A DNA stretch of 11,277 bases from contig JAQGHZ010000728.1 in the NCBI GenBank assembly GCA_028291485.1, positions 1 through 11,277 on the forward strand, read 5' to 3'. Every line of letters begins with the position of its first letter. The stretch's first letter is position 1. Source of the stretch: Rubritepida sp. GTDB lineage: Bacteria > Pseudomonadota > Alphaproteobacteria > Acetobacterales > Acetobacteraceae. A model generated the notes under the pieces. That model did not search any database. It saw nothing but the letters and a program-made list of their open reading frames with translations, and was not told the origin of the DNA. Shown one piece after another: positions 6,879 to 11,277 of the stretch. Made by a program: the position numbers and the translations under genes.

Positions 6879-6896
6879 TCCTTGAATGAAGGGATC
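6877..6896. terminator. Weak hairpin between convergent receiver genes
   Basis: GATCCTT, loop GAATG, AAGGGATC forms a 7-bp stem with one bulged G, beginning at the stop of the plus-strand receiver. It has no U-tract and is short, so function is uncertain; it is the only structure seen in the 40-bp gap between the two receiver genes. Confidence 0.3.
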
Positions 6897-6918
6897 TTGA
6901 GCCGAGGAGACCGCGTGG

Positions 6919-7311
6919 TCAGCGCGCCGGGCGTTCCATGACGCGCCGGACCGCCTCCAGCAGTTGCCACTGGCCGATCGGCTTGGACAGGTGGGGCGCC
7001 TCGCCGAACCGCGGGTCGATCACCATCGCATCGTAGCCGGTGGTGAACAGGAAGGGGATGCCTGCCTCCTGGAGCGCCGCTGCCAAGGGATAGACCAGCT
7101 CCCCTTCCAGATTCACGTCCAGCAAGGCGAGATCCGGCGTTTCCGCCTGCAGCGCCGCAATGGCGGTCCCGACTCGCGAGATCGGGCCCAGGACGTGTCC
7201 CCCCAGCCGCTCCACCAGCGAGCAGAGGTCGTCGGCGATCAGGTACTGGTCCTCGACGATCAGCACCTTCCGGCCGGCGAGGGGCATCTCGGCGTCTTCG
7301 CCCCAACTCAT
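6919..7311 (-). CDS. Single-domain response regulator, FAT GUY-like, coupled to giant kinase
   Basis: A 130-residue receiver-only protein. The acidic pocket is Glu20/Asp21 (IVEDQ), the phospho-acceptor is Asp65 (ALLDVNLEGE), Thr91 lies in PFLFTTGYD (86-94), and Lys110-Pro111 is in LSKPIG. PFLFTTGYD matches the PFxFATGY(G/D) signature of the FAT GUY receivers (SdrG/MrrA type) except for Thr instead of Ala. Its ATG (7311-7309) overlaps the TGA of the upstream kinase gene as ATGA, so the pair is almost certainly translationally coupled and cognate. It resembles the receiver at 6462-6878 in length and in the LLD(I/V)NL.GE and TGYD segments, which suggests a duplicated kinase-receiver theme. With no output domain it must act by protein contact or phosphotransfer. 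An alternative ATG lies at 7287. Confidence 0.94.
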   Translation of the reverse strand: MSWGEDAEMPLAGRKVLIVEDQYLIADDLCSLVERLGGHVLGPISRVGTAIAALQAETPDLALLDVNLEGELVYPLAAALQEAGIPFLFTTGYDAMVIDPRFGEAPHLSKPIGQWQLLEAVRRVMERPAR

Positions 7312-10300
7312 ACTTGCAGCCTGTCGGACATGGATCGCTCCTGATCTGGTTCGACGGGAACAACGCGGGGACCGATCGGCAGTTCCACGGTGCAGCGCAC
7401 GCCGTCCCGCCGGAACTCGAAGGAGGTCGTGGCATCGAGGTCGTAGGGCAGCCCGCGCTCGATGAGCCGGCGGCCGAAGCCGCTGCGGCCCGGCGAGGCG
7501 GCCTGCATCGTGACGCCCTGCTCCAGCCATTCGAGGGTGAGCCGCGGGCCCTGGCTGGTGCTCAGAATTCCCCAAAGGACGGTGAGCCGGCCGCCCTTGG
7601 TGGACAGCGCCCCGTATTTCACCGCGTTCGTCGTCAGCTCGTGCAGCGCCAGCGCGAACGTTTCCGCGGCCTTCTCCTTCAGAAGGACCGGCGGCCCGCC
7701 GACCTGCACCGATTTCCCGTCGGGATCGTTGCTGGCGGCGAGCTCGTCCCGGACCAGCTCGTCCAGCCGCACGCCCTCCACGCCGCGGTTGGCGAGCAGG
7801 CCCTGGGTCCGGGCCAGGGCGTCGATCCGGCCGCCGAGCCGGTGGCGCAGATCCTGGAGGTTCTCCGCCCCGTCCAGGGACCGGCGCGTGATCGAGCGCA
7901 CGACGGCGAGGATGTTCTTCACCCGGTGCTGCAATTCCGCCACCAGCAGGTACTGCTGCCCCTGGGCCCGCCGCCGGTCGTCGACGTCCTGGAAGACGCC
8001 CAGCAGGTGCTCCTCGGTCCTGCCGCCGCTGAACCTGACCCAAAGCTCCTTTCCGTTCACCACGAAACGGGCCTCCGCATCCAGCGGCCCTTCGCCCTCC
8101 ATCGCGCGGTCGAAGGCATGGGCCAGCCCCTCCCGGTCGTCGGCATGAACGGCGGAGAGCAGGGAAGCCAGCGTCGTCGGCGGCGGGTAGCCGAAGATCT
8201 GCTCGAAGCCTTCGGAATGGGCGAAGCGGCGGAAGGCCAGGTCCAGGTCCCAGGTGACGATGCGCGCGGCCGAGGTGGCCAGCCGGGCACGCTCCTCCGA
8301 CGCGCGCAGGGCTTCCTGCGCACGGGTGGTGCTGGTGATGTCGAGGAAGGTCAGGACGGCGCCGGCGATGAAGTTGTTCACGCTGCGGTAGGGCAGCACG
8401 CGCACCAGGTATCGGCTGCCGCCCTCGGCACCGATCTCGCGCTCCATGGTGGTCAGCGTGCGAAGCACGCGCCGCAGGTCGCCGACCATCTCGGGATAGG
8501 GCACGCGCGAGGCGATGTGGGTGATCGGCCGGCCGAGGTCGTTGTCGATGAGGTGGAAGACCTCGGACATGCTGGGCGTGAAGCTCTTCACGCGCAGGTC
8601 GTTGTCGAGGAAGAGGGTGGCGATCTGCGTGGATTCCAGCAGGTTCTTGAGGTCGCTGTTGGCCCGGGCCAGCTCGCCGACGCGGTGCGCCAGCTCGCCG
8701 TTCACGGTGTGCAGTTCCTCATTGACCGATTGCAGCTCCTCCTTCGAGGTCTCCAGCTCCTCGTTGGCGGATTGCATCTCCTCGTTGATCGACTGGTATT
8801 CCTCGTTGGAGGATTTCAGCTCCTCGTTGGTGCTCTCCAGCTCCTCGATGGTCGCCTGCAGGCGGTCCTTGGTAATGCGGAGCTCGCCCTCGAGCCGCAT
8901 GACATGCTCGTCCCTGAGGATGGCGGGGTCGCGCACCGCCTCGTCCGGATCGCCGCTCGCCTCCGGGCCGTAGTCGTGGAACACCACCACGAAGTTCATC
9001 GGCTCCTGCGGCGTCTCGGCCAGGGGCTCGACCGTGAGGCCGACGCGGCGTGCCTCCTCCTCCTGCCCCATCCGCAGCTGAGCGACCCGCGCCGGCTTTC
9101 GGTCCGTCGCGACGCGCAGCAGTGCCGCGCGCAGGTCGAGCCGCAGGTCGCGATGAACGAGGTTCAGCAGGTTGAGGTTGGCCACGCCGCTGCTGGGATC
9201 GAGGAAGGGCCCGGTGCGGCCGGAAAAGTTCAGCACCTGGTACTCGGAATCCGCGACGACATAGGCCGGCGCGTGGCGCTCCACCAGTCGCTCCGCCCGC
9301 TTGCCGAGGGTCCCGCTCGGGAAGGCCCGCACCGGCGCCGGCACCTCGCCGAGGCGTCGGGGCTCCAGCCGCGCGGAGAGGGGGAATTCGGGGAGCACCC
9401 GTGTGGCCGTCTGCAGCCGGCGGAAGATCCGATGCTTGCGGTCCAGCGGCTGGAACAGCTTCACGTGGCGCGTGATGTTCTCCGATGGCCCCAGGAAGAG
9501 AAAGCCGCCCGGCTGGAGCGAGAAGTGGAACAGCGGGATGACCCGGTCCTGAAGTTCGCCGTTGAGATAGATCAGCAGGTTGCGGCAGGAGACGAGATCG
9601 ATGCGGGAGAAGGGGGCGTCCTTGATGACGTTGTGCGCGGAGAAGATGCACATCTCCCGCAGGTCCTTGTGGATGGCATAGGTGCCGCCCTCCTTCACGA
9701 ACCATCTGGCGAGCCGCTCCGGCGCGACATCCTTCTCGATGGCCTGCGGATAACGGCCGGTGCGCGCCACCGCGAGTGCCCGGGCATCGATGTCGGTCGC
9801 GAAGATCTGCACATGCGGCGGCGTGTCGAGCCGGGTCATCGCCTCGCGCAGCAGCATGGCCAGCGAATAGGCCTCCTCGCCGGTGGCGCAGCCCAGCACC
9901 CAGACGCGGAGCGTGTCGGCCGTCGTCTTGCCGGCGAGCAGCTCCGGAATCACCTCGCGCTCCAGGGTCCCGAACTCGACGGGGTCGCGGAAGAATTGCG
10001 TGACCCCGATCAGCAGGTCCTGAAAGAGATCCTGGGCCTCGTTCGCATCGTTGCGCAGGCGCGCGACATAGGTGTCCAGGTCGTCGAGGCGCAGGACGTG
10101 CATGCGGCGCTGGATGCGGCGGAGGAAGGTGTTGGACTTGTAGCCGTGGAAGTCGTGGCCCGTCCGGTTGCGCAGGATGGTGGAGATGGCCGGCAGCCGG
10201 CTCTCGCCGTCCTCGATCACATGGGTGATCTCGCGCGCCAGGTCGAGCTCGCGGAGGTGGCCGATATGCGCCGCGAGGCGACGGGGAATGTCGGTCAGCT

Positions 10301-10847
10301 CCGCGTGCACGTCGGCCATTCCGGCCGGCCCGGCCGGCTCGCTCCTCTCGATGTGCTCCTGGCCGGGCTCCAGCTCCGCCAGGACGAGGCCGCCGCAGGC
10401 CTTCATGCGCGCCACGCCGATGCTGCCCGCCTCGGGCGAGGCCCGCAGGATCACCGCGGCCCCAGCCTCGCGCTGCTGCTCGGCCAGCGAGATCAGGAAG
10501 GTGTCCACCGTGCCGCGATGGCCAGGCTTCTGCTGCGCCTCGACCAGGCGCAGATGGCCGTCTTCGACGGTGGCGATCAGGCCGATGGGGGCCACGTAGA
10601 TCTTGTCGGCCTCGAGCTTCCGGCCGTCCGCCGCGATCTGCGCCGACGGCCCGGGACCGCGGTTCAGGCTCTCGACGAGGGCGTCGACATCGAGGGCCTC
10701 CCGCGATTCGGAGACGATGACGAAGGCCGCGCCGCTGTCCCGCGGCGTGGCGGCGAAGAGCGCGACCAGCGGCTGGAAGGTGGCGGCATAAGCCCCCAGC
10801 CCCACCACCGCGATCGGCTCCGCGAGCCTGGCCTCCTCTTCGTCCAC
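7308..10847 (-). CDS. Giant hybrid: degenerate CheB, CheR methyltransferase, PAS x3, coiled coil, HWE histidine kinase
   Basis: A 1179-residue cytosolic signalling protein with a GTG start backed by GAGGAG 7 bases upstream and an in-frame stop at 10865-10863. Domains in order: CheB-like (about 10-195); CheR (about 220-490) with TQFFRD (283-288), SAM loop GCATGEE (319-325), TDID (351-354) and CRNLLIY (421-427); a PAS-like domain (about 525-640); a coiled coil with seven exact heptads (668-716); a PAS_10-type domain (about 735-840); a PAS domain (about 850-955); and an HWE kinase core with His974 in ELQHRVKN, N-box HELTTNAVKYGALS (His1069, Asn1074) and WLE (Trp1107, Glu1109). CheB-CheR-PAS-kinase fusions are known, but here the CheB triad is gone: the nucleophile Ser is Gly18, the His is Glu47, and the Asp is Ala140. 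The CheR and kinase parts look intact. The gene is coupled by ATGA to the FAT GUY-like receiver downstream, its probable phosphate acceptor, and sits 52 bp after a CheB-type gene. No chemoreceptor is nearby, so a role outside classical chemotaxis is likely. Confidence 0.95.
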   Translation of the reverse strand: MDEEEARLAEPIAVVGLGAYAATFQPLVALFAATPRDSGAAFVIVSESREALDVDALVESLNRGPGPSAQIAADGRKLEADKIYVAPIGLIATVEDGHLRLVEAQQKPGHRGTVDTFLISLAEQQREAGAAVILRASPEAGSIGVARMKACGGLVLAELEPGQEHIERSEPAGPAGMADVHAELTDIPRRLAAHIGHLRELDLAREITHVIEDGESRLPAISTILRNRTGHDFHGYKSNTFLRRIQRRMHVLRLDDLDTYVARLRNDANEAQDLFQDLLIGVTQFFRDPVEFGTLEREVIPELLAGKTTADTLRVWVLGCATGEEAYSLAMLLREAMTRLDTPPHVQIFATDIDARALAVARTGRYPQAIEKDVAPERLARWFVKEGGTYAIHKDLREMCIFSAHNVIKDAPFSRIDLVSCRNLLIYLNGELQDRVIPLFHFSLQPGGFLFLGPSENITRHVKLFQPLDRKHRIFRRLQTATRVLPEFPLSARLEPRRLGEVPAPVRAFPSGTLGKRAERLVERHAPAYVVADSEYQVLNFSGRTGPFLDPSSGVANLNLLNLVHRDLRLDLRAALLRVATDRKPARVAQLRMGQEEEARRVGLTVEPLAETPQEPMNFVVVFHDYGPEASGDPDEAVRDPAILRDEHVMRLEGELRITKDRLQATIEELESTNEELKSSNEEYQSINEEMQSANEELETSKEELQSVNEELHTVNGELAHRVGELARANSDLKNLLESTQIATLFLDNDLRVKSFTPSMSEVFHLIDNDLGRPITHIASRVPYPEMVGDLRRVLRTLTTMEREIGAEGGSRYLVRVLPYRSVNNFIAGAVLTFLDITSTTRAQEALRASEERARLATSAARIVTWDLDLAFRRFAHSEGFEQIFGYPPPTTLASLLSAVHADDREGLAHAFDRAMEGEGPLDAEARFVVNGKELWVRFSGGRTEEHLLGVFQDVDDRRRAQGQQYLLVAELQHRVKNILAVVRSITRRSLDGAENLQDLRHRLGGRIDALARTQGLLANRGVEGVRLDELVRDELAASNDPDGKSVQVGGPPVLLKEKAAETFALALHELTTNAVKYGALSTKGGRLTVLWGILSTSQGPRLTLEWLEQGVTMQAASPGRSGFGRRLIERGLPYDLDATTSFEFRRDGVRCTVELPIGPRVVPVEPDQERSMSDRLQV
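8700..8846 (-). repeat. Seven in-frame 21-bp units encoding coiled-coil heptads
   Basis: Seven consecutive seven-residue units, each beginning EE, span residues 668-716 of the giant kinase: EELESTN, EELKSSN, EEYQSIN, EEMQSAN, EELETSK, EELQSVN, EELHTVN. Two looser units (GELAHRV, GELARAN) follow. At DNA level they appear on the plus strand as repeated CTCCTCGTTG-like blocks. This linker joins the CheB/CheR half to the PAS/kinase half and likely forms a dimeric coiled coil; such heptads are common in CheB-CheR-kinase fusions. Confidence 0.85.
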
Positions 10848-10854
10848 GCCGGCA

Positions 10855-10860
10855 CTCCTC
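10855..10860 (-). promoter_or_regulatory. Strong ribosome binding site fixing a GTG start
   Basis: On the minus strand GAGGAG lies 7 bases before the GTG at 10847. With the in-frame TGA just upstream (10865-10863), it fixes the start of the giant kinase at a non-ATG codon. Confidence 0.7.
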
Positions 10861-10899
10861 GCTCAGGCCGCGGATAATATGCTCTTTCCGGGCCGGCGC

Positions 10900-11277
10900 C
10901 TAAACCTCATCGGCCTCGGCCAGCGGCGCCGCCCGCAGGTCGAGGGTCGCGGCGCGGCGCAGCGTGGCGGCGTAGCCTGTATATTCGGCGGCGCGGGCCT
11001 CGTAGAGCTCGGCGACGGCGGACCGGCCCGCCTCTCGCGCGTCGCGGGCCATGCGGGAGACGAGCTCGACCCGCTCCTCCATCATGCGCATCGCGAGTCG
11101 CAGGGCCTCGCCGACACCTGAATCCCCCGAGGCGATCACCGACTTCGCCGTGAAGGCATGGCCGATCTGGCAGCGGAAGCGCAGGGGCTTGCCGCCTCTC
11201 ACCTCGGACAGCACGCCCTGGCAGTGCGGGCAGCTCAGCGCGACGGGCTCGGCCAGCTTGCGGAGCTGGTCGGAACC
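10900..11277 (-). CDS. C-terminal tail of a CheB-type protein (5' part outside window)
   Basis: The frame is open from the right edge to TAG at 10902-10900, giving the last 125 residues of a longer protein. It starts in a linker, then shows SCPHCQGVLSEV and LRFRCQIGHAFTAKSV, a Cys-X2-Cys followed by Cys-X3-His pattern. A helical region rich in Glu, Arg and Ala with EALRLAMRMMEERVELVSR follows. This CPxC...RFRCxxGHAF module plus helical tail is the C-terminal extension seen on many alphaproteobacterial CheB-type methylesterases (about 340 residues in all). The catalytic CheB domain should lie just beyond the edge but is not visible. The first in-window GTG (11214) is inside the Cys module, so it is not a start. 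The gap to the giant kinase is 52 bp, same strand, consistent with one operon. The function of the Cys module is unknown; a zinc ribbon is likely. Confidence 0.78.
   Translation of the reverse strand, partial: GSDQLRKLAEPVALSCPHCQGVLSEVRGGKPLRFRCQIGHAFTAKSVIASGDSGVGEALRLAMRMMEERVELVSRMARDAREAGRSAVAELYEARAAEYTGYAATLRRAATLDLRAAPLAEADEV

Noticed and set aside
7312..8043. N-terminal extension of the minus-strand receiver frame up to 8043
   Set aside because: It overlaps the kinase core in a different frame and is Arg/Gly/Ala-rich; the ATGA overlap at 7308-7311 gives a good start for the receiver alone.
7314..10877. A plus-strand open frame of 1187 codons running antisense to the whole giant kinase
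   Set aside because: It mirrors the kinase codons in a GC-rich gene, where antisense frames stay open because of third-position GC. The product is His/Arg/Ala/Gly-rich with no recognisable domain, while the minus strand encodes clear CheR, PAS and HWE motifs.
10866..10890. AT-rich ATAATAT patch in the gap before the giant kinase, a possible internal promoter
   Set aside because: On the minus strand it gives TATTAT, but no acceptable -35 element lies 16-18 bp upstream.

Overview
The window is about 11.3 kb of GC-rich DNA (roughly two thirds G+C by eye, with strongly GC-biased third codon positions). It has dense genes, several 4-bp ATGA overlaps, two HWE-family histidine kinases, single-domain receivers related to the alphaproteobacterial FAT GUY group, and a KGG/YciF stress gene pair. 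Together these point to a chromosomal segment of an alphaproteobacterium such as Acetobacteraceae/Roseomonas-like, Methylobacterium-like or a relative. The exact genus cannot be read from the sequence. No rRNA, tRNA, CRISPR array, transposase or phage gene was seen.

Left part (1-4680): a stress and metabolism island. On the minus strand, in order of transcription, lie a small KGG-motif protein (3861-3661), an inter-gene hairpin, a zinc alcohol/formaldehyde-dehydrogenase-like enzyme (3600-2407), a short-chain dehydrogenase coupled to it by ATGA (2410-1625), and a thiamine-diphosphate enzyme of the PoxB/acetolactate-synthase superfamily that runs off the left edge (1565 to 1). Divergent from the KGG gene, across an unusually AT-rich 253-bp spacer, is a DUF892/YciF ferritin-like gene (4115-4618). 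KGG (YciG) and YciF are neighbours in enterobacteria too, so the pairing is probably functional. A long hairpin at 4619-4680 closes this part.

Right part (4673-11277): a signal-transduction island. A soluble PAS-HWE histidine kinase (5641-4673) overlaps the end of a Crp/Fnr-type regulator (6386-5628). Divergent from these is a single-domain receiver (6462-6878). Facing it is a second single-domain receiver (7311-6919), whose ATG overlaps the stop of a giant 1179-residue kinase (10847-7308). That kinase has the layout CheB-like, CheR, PAS-like, seven perfect EE-starting coiled-coil heptads, PAS, PAS, HWE kinase. Upstream of it in the same direction is the C-terminal Cys-containing tail of a separate CheB-type protein, cut by the right edge.

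The most unusual observation is that the CheB domain of the giant kinase has lost all three catalytic residues while its CheR domain keeps its SAM-binding and FFR motifs. This suggests a CheB pseudoenzyme used as a sensor or scaffold, with a probable real CheB encoded next door. HWE kinases and FAT GUY receivers often feed the alphaproteobacterial general stress response, and KGG/YciF/alcohol dehydrogenase genes are typical stress-response outputs. A regulatory link between the two halves of the window is therefore plausible but is inference only; PhyR, NepR and EcfG are not in the window.
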